From contig NZ_JARPQB010000004.1 in the NCBI RefSeq assembly GCF_029478665.1, positions 210,564 to 274,563 of the forward strand: a stretch of 64,000 bases of DNA. The letters are read 5' to 3'. Below, piece after piece: positions 10,601 to 17,439 of the stretch. The notes under the pieces were generated by a model, which worked only from the letters and a program-made list of their open reading frames with translations, was not told where the DNA came from and searched no databases. The DNA comes from Pseudomonas entomophila. GTDB taxonomy: Bacteria > Pseudomonadota > Gammaproteobacteria > Pseudomonadales > Pseudomonadaceae. The position numbers were made by a program, and so were the translations under genes. Numbering within the stretch: position 1 is the stretch's first letter; each line of letters begins with the position of its first letter.

Positions 10601-11743
10601 CAGTACCAGGGTGCCATAGGTGCCGACGAAGGTGCCGGCCACGATCGGGCCACTGGGGATGCGGTCGGCGCCTTGTATATCGTTGCCCAGCACGTTGCCG
10701 CTAAGCTCCAGGTGCTGCTCGGTGGCGGTCACCGGGTTGCTGTCGTCCACTGCCTTTGGGGCGTCGTCACGAATGATCACATCCAGGGAGCCGCTGGCGA
10801 CATCGCCGTCGGTATCGCTGGCCAGCACGGGGAAGTGCTCACCAACCGTGGCATCGCCATTCGGGGGCTGTTCGGCACCTGTCAGAGTGTAGCTGTAGCT
10901 GACCACACCGGTCGCCGGGTTGTAGCCGGTGATGGTGAGCAGGTTGCCGAGCCCGGTCACGATCGAGTGGCCCACACCGGTCACGGTGCCTGCCGTGACC
11001 ACATTGATGCCGCCGACACTGAGGTTGAACACGCCATCCGGCGCCACGACGGTGAAACTGCCGGACTGGGTCAGCGCCGCCGGATTGCTCGCCGAGCCTT
11101 GGGGCAGGCTGGCTTCGGACAGGGACAGCTCACCTGGCTGAGCATTCAAGCCACTGAGCGTGACGGGGTTGTCCAGCACCTCGGGAACGGGCGCAGGTGG
11201 CGGAGGGACTACCGGCGCCCCCTCATCATTGTGCGGGTCCAGTTCGCCAAGGTAACGGTTGTCCAGCTCGGGGATGCCATTGAAACCCGCTGTCGGAAAA
11301 CCGATGGAGGGATCGACGCGCGCGGCCACTTCGGTCAGCAGCACGAAACTGTGCCCGCCCCCCAGTTCGCCATTGAAGGCACCATGGTGCCCACCCGCCG
11401 CTGGCGCTTCGCCTTCCTTGGTCGGGTCGGCCCCTGCGGCAATGGCCCGTTGCATCCGCTCGACATCACTGAGCAGGGCATCGCTGGGCGCCGTATTCGG
11501 TGCATGGGCCGGTTGCGAGTGGCCGGCCAACAGTTCCGGGTTCAGGGCCAGGCTGCTGTCGCGTCCGAGGGTCAACAAACCGCCGTTCTGCAAACGCACG
11601 GCCACCGCGCCGGCGGCCCCCGTTTCCAGTTGTTCGCCAGCGAACAGGCGATCGCCCTCCACCACCAGTCGACGATGGCCATCACCCTCCACTGCGAATA
11701 CCTGGCCGACAACCTTGCTGACCACACCGAGTAACTTAGCCAT
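4691..11743 (-). CDS. Giant LapA-type RTX adhesin with retention module, VWA domain and type I secretion signal
   Basis: A 2,350-residue secreted surface adhesin. Residues 1-75 match the LapA/MapA retention module ('KVVGQVFAVEGDGHRR', 'GDRLFAGEQLETG'). The linker at about 95-118 has 'AIAAGADPT' and 'PAAGG', the region that the periplasmic protease LapG cuts at an Ala-Ala bond in LapA. A proline-rich stretch (169-190) leads to three T1SS-143-like units interleaved with two VCBS units (about 192-815, period near 240 residues), then three near-identical 243-residue units (815-1545). A von Willebrand A domain follows with MIDAS 'VDVSSSM' near residue 1568. Glycine/aspartate RTX calcium nonapeptides lie at about 2096-2238, and the tail 'GHDTVTDFTPGSDRLDLSQLL' type is the secretion target. 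Ribosome binding site AGGGGAGG precedes the ATG. The divergent TolC-ABC-HlyD operon is its presumed exporter; lapD/lapG are not in the window. Confidence 0.93.
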   Translation of the reverse strand: MAKLLGVVSKVVGQVFAVEGDGHRRLVVEGDRLFAGEQLETGAAGAVAVRLQNGGLLTLGRDSSLALNPELLAGHSQPAHAPNTAPSDALLSDVERMQRAIAAGADPTKEGEAPAAGGHHGAFNGELGGGHSFVLLTEVAARVDPSIGFPTAGFNGIPELDNRYLGELDPHNDEGAPVVPPPPAPVPEVLDNPVTLSGLNAQPGELSLSEASLPQGSASNPAALTQSGSFTVVAPDGVFNLSVGGINVVTAGTVTGVGHSIVTGLGNLLTITGYNPATGVVSYSYTLTGAEQPPNGDATVGEHFPVLASDTDGDVASGSLDVIIRDDAPKAVDDSNPVTATEQHLELSGNVLGNDIQGADRIPSGPIVAGTFVGTYGTLVLAADGSYTYTLNPDDTDFKHLHGGGNGVEHFTYTLKDADGDTSTATLTLNITNLNDSVTLGGLGAEGGELTVFEKHLADGSAPNPGALTQSGTFTLTAPDGLQSLSVGGIDVVSGGVAAGFPQSITTALGNTLTITGYNPATGVVSYSYTLLAASDANGLSEHFTVKATDTDGSSANATLDVNIVDDAPKAVNDGNPVTATEQHLELSGSVLGNDIQGADRIPSGPVVAGTFVGTYGTLVLAVDGSYTYTLNPDDTDFKNLHGGGNGVEQFTYTLKDADGDTSTATLTLNVSNLNDPVTLGGLGVEGGELKVYEKNLTDGSAPNPGALTQGGTFSVTALDGLQTLTVAGITVVSGGAPAGFPQSITTLLGNTLTITGYDPATGVVSYTYQLLDNEGHATGQGANSLVEQFTVSAVDTDGSSASGTLDVSIVDDVPRAHCDFADVTEGGSVSGNVLANDVIGADGRSDGQYVVGVRAGHDTSTSASGHVGEQIQGLYGYLVLDAQGMGTYHAYANQDLPQWASDTFVYTIRDADGDESTATITINVQDSKLLAGVDDEVKVFEKALDLNKDGNDLAAGTVIGSNPGSTAETASGSLAGSVSGGVGTLTYSLVGNAVGQYGQLQLNTDGSYTYTLTSAPNSPIHANDGPNIVTESFTYQVKDPLGNATTSTIVISIVDDVPKAHCDFANVSQGGSVSGNVLANDVIGADGRSDGQYVVGVRFGHDTSSSAVGHVGDPIQGLYGYLTLDAQGNGTYHANPNSVLPPWATDHFVYTIRDADGDESTTTITINVQDSKLLATVDDEVKVFEKALDLNKDGNDLAAGHITGSEPGSTAETASGSLVGSVSGGVGGLTYSLVGNALGQYGQIQLNADGSYTYTLTSAPNSPNHVSDGPNSVTESFTYQVKDSLGNTSTSTIVISIVDDVPRAQNDFAGVQQGGNISGNVLANDVIGADVRGDGHYVVGVRFGHDTSTSASGHLGEPITGLYGYLTLDAQGNATYHANPDSVLPPFAADSFVYTLRDADGDESTAVIRISVQNSQLTASQDSDVTVYEKALDLHKDGNDLAAGSVTGSEPGSTGETASGSLVGSVSGGFGALTYSLVGNAAGQYGQIQLNADGSYTYTLTSAPKTPGGTNDGANTVIEQFTYKATDALGNSVTSTIAINIVDDVPKVESAVRSITPGQVDSNILLVVDVSSSMNSGSGVPGLTRLELAKQAINTLLDKYDDMGDIKVQIVTFSTGATMQTPVWVSIGEAKSLIAGLTAGGSTYYDSAAAKAQEAFVSSGKLVGAQNVSYFFSDGEPSGGHSITAVRETTWETFLDDNGIKSFAIGMGSGVNAGNLDPLAYDGSSHTDTNAVVVTDLNQLGAVLSGTVQGAPITGSLMSAGDFGADGGFIKALVVDGTTYTYDPKANAGQGGYAASGGVDKAVFDTVSNSLGIKTSLGGTLLVNMDTGEFTYTPPKDGGAGQVEKFTFTASDNDGDTSSATLTVNINGNAAPVAGPDHIITNISGATLSVPVEALLANDSDADHDRLNAAPTTFNTGFADKGAGFSAGTQAQTLQFDGTPNKAENQFRDLARSEFTSLSGTMTAALVVAGYLGMISNSNANDEDTLTVTLRKGETLTLDHDRPAGNLMMEWKEAGGSYQGIADGGSFTAAHDGVYSIHVVNTDNASGNSKAAENYKLSLVVDYSNAVNDGVHDTYTVSDGHGGTATGNVDITYQPGHVLDGTAGDDVLLAGNGDNTLNGGAGNDVLVAGTGNDHLYGGEGNDLLIAGPGNDLLDGGPGSDTVSFAKAGGGVVVDLGHAGPQNTVGAGVDTLTSIENLIGSEYNDTLIGNGGDNVLNGGAGDDTLTGGGGNDTFVWQKGDSGHDTVTDFTPGSDRLDLSQLLQGENASSASLDDYLHFKVSGTGSNVVSTIEVSSVAGAAPTQTIDLAGVDLAQHYGVTAGAGGVIAAGHDTATIINGMLNDHSLKVDTV

Positions 11744-11812
11744 GAGCGCACGCCTCCCCTGCCGATGGGTTTCTCGCAGTCCAAGGCTGGCGGGTCATGC
11801 ATGCAACGCCCG

Positions 11813-11849
11813 ACGCACGTGGCAGCCGGATCGTTGCTGTCACGTGCGT
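11813..11849. promoter_or_regulatory. Inverted repeat in adhesin leader
   Basis: Arms ACGCACGTGGCAGC and GCTGTCACGTGCGT pair over 14 positions with a single mismatch and a 9-nt loop, 70-106 bp upstream of the adhesin start. It may be a protein-binding site or a stem-loop in the 5' untranslated region. Confidence 0.45.
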
Positions 11850-12144
11850 GGGCAATCACGCTCCCTGTGACGACTTCCGCGATAGCGGTACTGGACAATG
11901 GCCATCATTCGATGCCAAATTTTTGTCGCCAAATTCCGCTTTCGCCTTCCTCCCCTGCTTCCTTAGCTGCAAAAAATATGGATCTTTCTCCGAGGCCCGA
12001 AAAACGCCTGTCCCAGCCGGTTCCCGTAACCACTTGAATGAAACAATGTCGCGGATTCCTTAGACCGCATAAGTTTTTTTTCGCATATACCTTATGAAAA
12101 TTTCTTCTTAGCTCGCCTTATAAATGTTCTTAGCTCTGTTGTTA

Positions 12145-12162
12145 CAAACCTGAAACGGTTTG
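12145..12162. promoter_or_regulatory. Palindrome upstream of tolC-like gene
   Basis: CAAACC-TGAAAC-GGTTTG: perfect 6-bp arms around a 6-bp spacer inside the AT-rich block, 66 bp upstream of the tolC-like ATG. Position suits an operator. It resembles the CAAAC...GTTTG type of motif, but the spacing is not the usual one, so no regulator is named. Confidence 0.4.
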
Positions 12163-12228
12163 ATTCTTATATTTCGTCATTTTATTGGCGATCGCAGGAC
12201 ATTTTTTGAGACCAGGGAGAAGTACCCC

Positions 12229-13602
12229 ATGCGCGTTTTAACCCCCATCACCAGTGCGATTTTGTTGGCCATGGCGTGTGCCAACACTCAGGCGATGTCG
12301 ATTACCGAGGCCGTTCAGAGCGCCGTGGACCAGCATCCTGAAATCAGTGCCAGCCGCAACAGCCGGCTGTCCGCCGACGAGGATGTGAAATTCGCCCGCG
12401 GGGGGTATTACCCGACCGTCGACCTGGTGGCCGGGTATGGCCGGCAGCGTTCGGACAACACCAATACCCGCGGTTTCAATGCCGACGGCACGCGCAACCA
12501 CAACAAAGAAACACTCAGCTACACCCAGTCCGAACTGCGCCTGCGGCAGATGCTGTTCGACGGTTTCAACACCGCCAACGAAGTCGGCCGCACCGAGGCG
12601 GTCGCCACTTCGCGCGCCTACTACACCCAGGCCACCGCCGAGACCGTGGCGCTGCGCGCCATCGAGGTCTACCTCGAAGTGCTCAAGCGCCGCGAACTGG
12701 TGACCCTGGCCAAGAACAACCTGCAGGCGCACCTGCGGGTCAACGACCAGATCGGCCTGCGCAGCGAGCGCGGCGTGGGCAGCACCGCCGACCTCGACCA
12801 GTCCCGCGCCCGTCGCGCCCTGGCCGAGAACAACCTGGACACCGCCGAGGTCGACCTGGCCGACGCCGAGGCCAACTTCTTCAGCGTGATCGGGCGCCTG
12901 CCCGATGAGCTCGACGCCCCGGCCACCATCAAAGGTGAGGTGCCAACCGACCTGCAGGGCGCCCGCCAAGGCATGCTGGAGAACAACCCCTACCTCAAGT
13001 CGGCCCAGGCCGATGTGCAGTCGGCCGAGCAACAATACGAAGTGGCCAAGTCGCCCTTCTACCCGCGCCTGGACGCCGTGCTGGCCACCGGCGCCAACAA
13101 CAACATCGGCGGCCAGAAAGGCCACGACAACAACGACTGGCAGGCCGGCGTCGAGCTCAGCTACAACCTGTTCCGCGGCGGCAGCGACAAGGCCCGCCTG
13201 CAATCCGACGCACACAAGATCAACCAGGCCATGGACATCCGCAACAACGCCCTGCGCGAGCTGAACGAGAACCTCAGCCTGGCCTGGAACGCCATGAACA
13301 ATGCCCGCAAGCAACTGCCAAGCGCCCGCGAATACGCCGAGACCACCCAACGCGTGCGCGCCGCCTACCAGGACCAGTTCGGCCTGGGCCAGCGCACCCT
13401 GCTCGATGTGCTCGACAGCGAGAACGAGCTGTACAACGCCAACCGGCGCTACACCGAAGTGCGCTACACCGAAGAGTTCTCCATGTACCGCCTGCTGGCC
13501 AACATGGGTGAGTTGCTGAGCAAGCAGCGCATCTCGTTGCCGCCGGAAGCCATTGCCAAGACCGAAGTGCGCAACGAGGCGAGGTTGCCCGACATGCGTT
13601 GA
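12229..13602 (+). CDS. TolC-family outer-membrane channel of the adhesin secretion system (LapE/AggA-like)
   Basis: A 457-residue outer-membrane efflux/secretion channel. The start at 12229 gives a clean signal peptide ('MRVLTPITSAILLAMACANTQA') and has the ribosome binding site GGGAGAAG; upstream in-frame codons do not. The mature protein begins 'MSITEAVQSAVDQHPEISAS' and shows the two TolC repeats, with 'TYERGVGSTADLDQSRA'-like text near 180 and 'YQDQFGLGQRTLLDVLDSENELYNA' near 380, typical of LapE/AggA type I secretion outer-membrane proteins. It leads the operon with the ABC and HlyD genes and is divergent from the adhesin. Confidence 0.93.
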   Translation: MRVLTPITSAILLAMACANTQAMSITEAVQSAVDQHPEISASRNSRLSADEDVKFARGGYYPTVDLVAGYGRQRSDNTNTRGFNADGTRNHNKETLSYTQSELRLRQMLFDGFNTANEVGRTEAVATSRAYYTQATAETVALRAIEVYLEVLKRRELVTLAKNNLQAHLRVNDQIGLRSERGVGSTADLDQSRARRALAENNLDTAEVDLADAEANFFSVIGRLPDELDAPATIKGEVPTDLQGARQGMLENNPYLKSAQADVQSAEQQYEVAKSPFYPRLDAVLATGANNNIGGQKGHDNNDWQAGVELSYNLFRGGSDKARLQSDAHKINQAMDIRNNALRELNENLSLAWNAMNNARKQLPSAREYAETTQRVRAAYQDQFGLGQRTLLDVLDSENELYNANRRYTEVRYTEEFSMYRLLANMGELLSKQRISLPPEAIAKTEVRNEARLPDMR

Positions 13603-13656
13603 GGTTCGCCGCAACAGGCTGCCCACCAGCGTCCAACGCGACAGGAGTAGGCCATC

Positions 13657-15801
13657 GTGACCAGTATGCAAAGCGCGCAACCGCGCCTGGATGTGGATGA
13701 TCCGTTGCTCGATGGCCTGCTGATCCTGTGCAAGCTGCACGGCTGCCCCGCCAGCCGTGCCAGCCTGTGCAGTGGCCTGCCGCTGGCCGACCAACGCCTG
13801 GGCCTGGCCCTGCTGCCGCGCGCGGCCGCCAAGGCCGGGTTGCAGGCACGGGTGCTGCACCGCGAACTGGGCGCCATCTCGGCACTCAACCTGCCGGTCC
13901 TGCTGATTTTCAACGACGGCCGCAGTGCGGTGTTGCAACGCTGGGGCGACGATGGCCGCGCGCTGCTGTTGCCCTGCGAGGCCGACGGCGGCGAGCAGTG
14001 GGTCGAGCGCGAGGCGCTGGCCGAGGCCTACAGCGGCCAGGTTCTGTTCGCTCGTCCCCGTCACTCTTTGGAGGAGGTGCGCGCCCCGCTGCTACCGCGG
14101 GTCAACGCCTGGTTCTGTGACACCCTGCGCCACTCCCGCTGGCTGTATGGCGATGCCCTGCTGGCCAGCCTGCTGATCAACCTGCTGGGGCTGATGGTGC
14201 CCCTGTTCGTCATGCAGACCTACGACCGCGTGGTGCCCAACCAGGCACTGTCGACCCTGTGGGTGCTGGTCGCCGGGCTGTTCATCGGTACCGCCTTCGA
14301 ACTGGTGCTGCGCATGGTCCGCGCCCACCTGCTCGACCAGGCCGGCAAGAAGACCGACCTGATCCTTTCCGCCACCCTGTTCGAACGCATCACCGGCATG
14401 AGCATGAAGGCCCGCCCCGCCACCATCGGCGGCTTCGCGCAAAGCATTCATGACTTCCAGGGCCTGCGTGAATTCCTCACGGCGGTCACCCTGACCAGCA
14501 TCATCGACCTGCCCTTCGTCGCCCTGATGCTGCTGGTGATCGGCCTGCTCGGTGGCTGGCTGGTATTGATCCCGCTGATCGCCTTCCCGCTGGCCATGGG
14601 CCTGGCGCTGTTCATCCAGGTGCGCCTGCGCGACACCGTGCAGAAGAGCCTGAGCCTGGGCGCCGTGCGCCAGGCCCTGCTGATCGAGACCCTTGGTGGC
14701 CTGGAAACCCTCAAGGCCTGCGGCGCCGAAAGCGAGCGCCAGTACCAGTGGGAGCACACCAACGGCGCCATCGCCCGTCTAGACGCCCACGCCCGCAACC
14801 TGTCAGCCCTGGCCAGCAATGGCACGCTGTTCATCCAGCAGTTCTGCGGCATGGCCACCATCGTCGCCGGGGTGTACAGCATCATTGCCGGCAACCTGAG
14901 TGTCGGCGCCCTGGTCGCCAGCTACATGCTCGGCAGCCGCGTGCTCGCGCCGCTGGGGCAGATCGCCGGGCTGATCACCCGCTACCAGCAGGCGCAACTG
15001 ACCATGCGCAGCACCGACGCGCTGATGAGCCTGCCCCAGGAACGCCAGGCCGAGCACCAGGCGCTGGACCACACCACGCTGCAGGGCGGCGTGAGCATCA
15101 GCCACGCCACCTTCCGCTATGCCGGGCAGACCGCCCCGGCGCTCAATGACGTCAATTGCGTGCTCAAGCCTGGCGAGCGCATCGGCATCATCGGCCGCAG
15201 CGGCTCGGGCAAGAGCACCCTGGCGCGGCTGCTGATGGGCTTCCACCACCCCGACGAAGGCCAGGTGCTGCTGGACAACCTCGACCTGCGCCAGCTGGAC
15301 ATTGCCGACCTGCGCAACCAGCTGGGCTACGTGGCCCACGACCTGCCGCTGCTGGCCGGCAGCCTGCGCGACAACCTCACCCTGGGCGCGCGCCATGTCA
15401 GCGATGCGCGCATGCTCGAAGTGGCCGAGCTGACCGGCGTCAGCGAGCTGGCCCGCCAGCACCCGCAAGGTTTCGACCGCCCGGTGGGCGAACGTGGCCA
15501 ACTGCTTTCCGGCGGCCAGCGCCAGGCCGTGCTGCTGGCCCGGGCACTGCTGCTGGAGCCGCCGATCCTGATCCTCGACGAACCCACCAGCCACATGGAC
15601 AACAGCAGCGAAGAACAACTGCGCCAGCGCCTGCTCGCCTGGGTGCCGGGCAAGACCCTGCTGCTGGTCACCCACCGCACCTCGATGCTCAGCCTGGTGG
15701 ATCGGTTGCTGGTGCTGGACAACGGCAAGATCGTTGCCGATGGGCCGAAGGACGCGGTGATCGATGCGTTGCGCAAGGGCCGTATCGGTGCCGCGCTGTG
15801 A
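13657..15801 (+). CDS. Type I secretion ABC exporter (LapB-like)
   Basis: A 714-residue inner-membrane ABC transporter. Residues 1-130 form a C39-like domain in which the catalytic cysteine position is not Cys and no active-site His is seen ('LLDGLLILCKLHG'), so it should bind substrate rather than cleave it. Transmembrane domain about 160-430; nucleotide-binding domain with Walker A 'GRSGSGKST', signature 'LLSGGQRQ' and Walker B 'ILILDEPTS'. The GTG at 13657 lies 9 nt after AGGAG, which favours it over the ATG at 13666. It follows tolC by 54 bp; a REP pair separates it from the HlyD gene. Confidence 0.93.
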   Translation: MTSMQSAQPRLDVDDPLLDGLLILCKLHGCPASRASLCSGLPLADQRLGLALLPRAAAKAGLQARVLHRELGAISALNLPVLLIFNDGRSAVLQRWGDDGRALLLPCEADGGEQWVEREALAEAYSGQVLFARPRHSLEEVRAPLLPRVNAWFCDTLRHSRWLYGDALLASLLINLLGLMVPLFVMQTYDRVVPNQALSTLWVLVAGLFIGTAFELVLRMVRAHLLDQAGKKTDLILSATLFERITGMSMKARPATIGGFAQSIHDFQGLREFLTAVTLTSIIDLPFVALMLLVIGLLGGWLVLIPLIAFPLAMGLALFIQVRLRDTVQKSLSLGAVRQALLIETLGGLETLKACGAESERQYQWEHTNGAIARLDAHARNLSALASNGTLFIQQFCGMATIVAGVYSIIAGNLSVGALVASYMLGSRVLAPLGQIAGLITRYQQAQLTMRSTDALMSLPQERQAEHQALDHTTLQGGVSISHATFRYAGQTAPALNDVNCVLKPGERIGIIGRSGSGKSTLARLLMGFHHPDEGQVLLDNLDLRQLDIADLRNQLGYVAHDLPLLAGSLRDNLTLGARHVSDARMLEVAELTGVSELARQHPQGFDRPVGERGQLLSGGQRQAVLLARALLLEPPILILDEPTSHMDNSSEEQLRQRLLAWVPGKTLLLVTHRTSMLSLVDRLLVLDNGKIVADGPKDAVIDALRKGRIGAAL

Positions 15802-15814
15802 CACGACAACCCTC

Positions 15815-15907
15815 CCTGTAGGAGCGGGCTTGTCCCGCGAAGAAGACACCGCGGCGTCTGGCACGGGCAGCGCCCGTGATCGCGGGACAAGCCCGCTCCT
15901 ACAAGGG
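15815..15907. repeat. REP pair inside the secretion operon
   Basis: Inverted pair with arms CCTGTAGGAGCGGGCTTGTC and its complement. Unlike most others here, it lies between two same-direction genes of one apparent operon (ABC and HlyD). Confidence 0.9.
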
Positions 15908-15929
15908 CCAATTTTCCTGGAGGTGAGAC

Positions 15930-17285
15930 ATGCCCCTCGGCCACAGCATCCGCAGCTACCTCCACGGCACCGACAAGCGCGCCGAACGCGACTACATGCC
16001 AGAGCTGGCTGGCGCCACCTTGCAGGACTCGCCGAGCCTGTCACGCCTGACCGTGTGGCTGACCGCGACCCTGCTGCTGGTAGCGCTGGCCTGGGCCAAC
16101 TTCGCGGTGCTCGACGAAGTCACCGTCGGCGAGGGCAAAGCCATCCCCTCCAGCAAGGTGCAGGTGATACAGAACCTCGAGGGCGGCATCGTCACCGAGA
16201 TCTTCGTGCGCGAAGGGCAGATGGTGGACAAGGGCGCGACGCTGCTGCGCCTGGACGACACGCGCTTCAAATCCAACAAAGGCGAAAGCGAGGCCGACCG
16301 CTACGCCCTCACCGCCCAGGTCGAGCGCCTGTCGGCGGAGTCCGAAGGCCGCCCCTTCGCGCTGTCGGATGAGGTGCGTGCCAAGGCACCGCAAGTGGCC
16401 GAGGACGAAGCCGCCCTGTACGACTCGCGCCAGCGCCGCCTGGCCAGCGAGAAACAAACGCTCAATGAACAGCTGCGGCAGAAGACCCAGGAACTCGCCG
16501 AGTTCCGCTCCAAGGTCGATCAATACCGGTCAGCCTTGGGGCTGCTGCAGCAGGAGCTGGACATGTCCTCGCCGCTGGTGGGCAAGGGCGCCATCTCACC
16601 GGTGGAGATCCTGCGCCTCAAGCAACGCACCGTCGAGGCCCGCGGTCAGCTCAACGCCACCAGCCTGGCGATCCCCCGCGCCGAAGCCGCGGTGGCGGAG
16701 ATCAGGAGCAAGATCCAGGAAGCCGACGCCGGCTTTCGCTCCGACGCCGCCAAGGAGCTCAACGACAAGCGCACGGAGCTGTCGAAGATCACCGCCACCA
16801 GTATCGCCATCGACGACCGGGTCAACCGCACCACGGTGGTGTCACCGGTGCGCGGCATCGTCAAGCTGCTCAAGGTCAATACCATCGGTGGCGTGGTGCA
16901 GCCCGGCAGCGACCTGGTGGAGATCGTGCCGATCGAGGACAACCTGCTGATCGAGGCCAAGGTGCGACCACAGGATGTGGCGTTCCTGCATCCGGGGCAG
17001 ACGGCGATGGTCAAGTTCAGTGCCTATGACTACACCATCTACGGCGGGTTGAAAGCCAAGCTGGAACTGATCGGCGCCGACACGGTGACCGATGACAAGG
17101 GCAATGCGTTCTACCTGATCCAGGTGCGCACGGAGAAAAACCATCTGGGTGGGGATAACAAGCCGCTGCTGATCATTCCGGGGATGGTGGCCACGGTGGA
17201 TATCATCACCGGGCAGAAGAGCGTGCTGGATTATCTGTTGAAGCCGGTGCTGAAAGCACGAACGGAGGCATTGCGGGAGCGGTAG
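15930..17285 (+). CDS. HlyD-family membrane fusion protein (LapC-like)
   Basis: A 451-residue type I secretion adaptor linking the ABC exporter to TolC. It has one transmembrane helix near residues 45-65 ('LTVWLTATLLLVALAWANFAV' region), the biotinyl-lipoyl-like half 'VIQNLEGGIVTEIFVREGQMV', a long coiled coil (about 120-290), and the second half with 'VVSPVRGIVK' and 'PGMVATVDIITGQKSVLDYLLKPV', the family C-terminal signature. The start has a strong GGAGGTGA ribosome binding site 3 bp upstream of the usual window. It is the last gene of the adhesin secretion operon. Confidence 0.94.
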   Translation: MPLGHSIRSYLHGTDKRAERDYMPELAGATLQDSPSLSRLTVWLTATLLLVALAWANFAVLDEVTVGEGKAIPSSKVQVIQNLEGGIVTEIFVREGQMVDKGATLLRLDDTRFKSNKGESEADRYALTAQVERLSAESEGRPFALSDEVRAKAPQVAEDEAALYDSRQRRLASEKQTLNEQLRQKTQELAEFRSKVDQYRSALGLLQQELDMSSPLVGKGAISPVEILRLKQRTVEARGQLNATSLAIPRAEAAVAEIRSKIQEADAGFRSDAAKELNDKRTELSKITATSIAIDDRVNRTTVVSPVRGIVKLLKVNTIGGVVQPGSDLVEIVPIEDNLLIEAKVRPQDVAFLHPGQTAMVKFSAYDYTIYGGLKAKLELIGADTVTDDKGNAFYLIQVRTEKNHLGGDNKPLLIIPGMVATVDIITGQKSVLDYLLKPVLKARTEALRER

Positions 17286-17331
17286 TTGCCTGTGGTGGCC
17301 CTGCCACCGGACACAACATTTGGCACAACCT

Positions 17332-17420
17332 CTGTAGGAGCGGCTTCAGCCGCGATCACCCGCAAAGCGGGTACCAAGACACCGCGTCGCCGGGATCGCG
17401 GCTGAAGCCGCTCCTACAGG
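17332..17420. repeat. REP pair (inverted)
   Basis: CTGTAGGAGCGGCTTCAGCC and its complement flank a central inverted segment (ACCCGC/GCGGGT). It lies between the convergent HlyD and DTW genes. Confidence 0.9.
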
Positions 17421-17439
17421 TCATGCGCGGGCGGCGAGC

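Larger units (their letters stand above)
11744..12228. promoter_or_regulatory. Divergent regulatory region between adhesin and secretion operon
   Basis: A 485-bp non-coding stretch. The adhesin side holds an inverted repeat at 11813-11849; the half next to tolC (about 12055-12190) is markedly AT-rich compared with the rest of the window and holds a palindrome at 12145-12162. Both promoters should lie here. I could not assign -35/-10 boxes with confidence. Confidence 0.7.

Noticed and set aside
7108..10800. Regular repeats that could suggest a CRISPR array
   Set aside because: Period is about 720-730 nt and the repeats are in frame within a coding sequence; there are no short repeats with unique spacers.
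5015..11734. Very long plus-strand open frames opposite the adhesin gene (1,277 and 922 codons)
   Set aside because: They mirror the adhesin repeats in antisense, have biased His/Gln/Ala/Gly composition, no ribosome binding sites and no recognisable domain; the minus-strand adhesin accounts for the region.
12145..12162. PsrA/FadR-type fatty-acid operator
   Set aside because: Arms resemble CAAAC...GTTTG but the 6-8 bp spacing does not match the usual 2-4 bp, and nothing nearby concerns fatty acids.
12238..14064. 608-codon minus-strand frame across tolC and the ABC gene
   Set aside because: Antisense shadow spanning two real genes; low-complexity composition.
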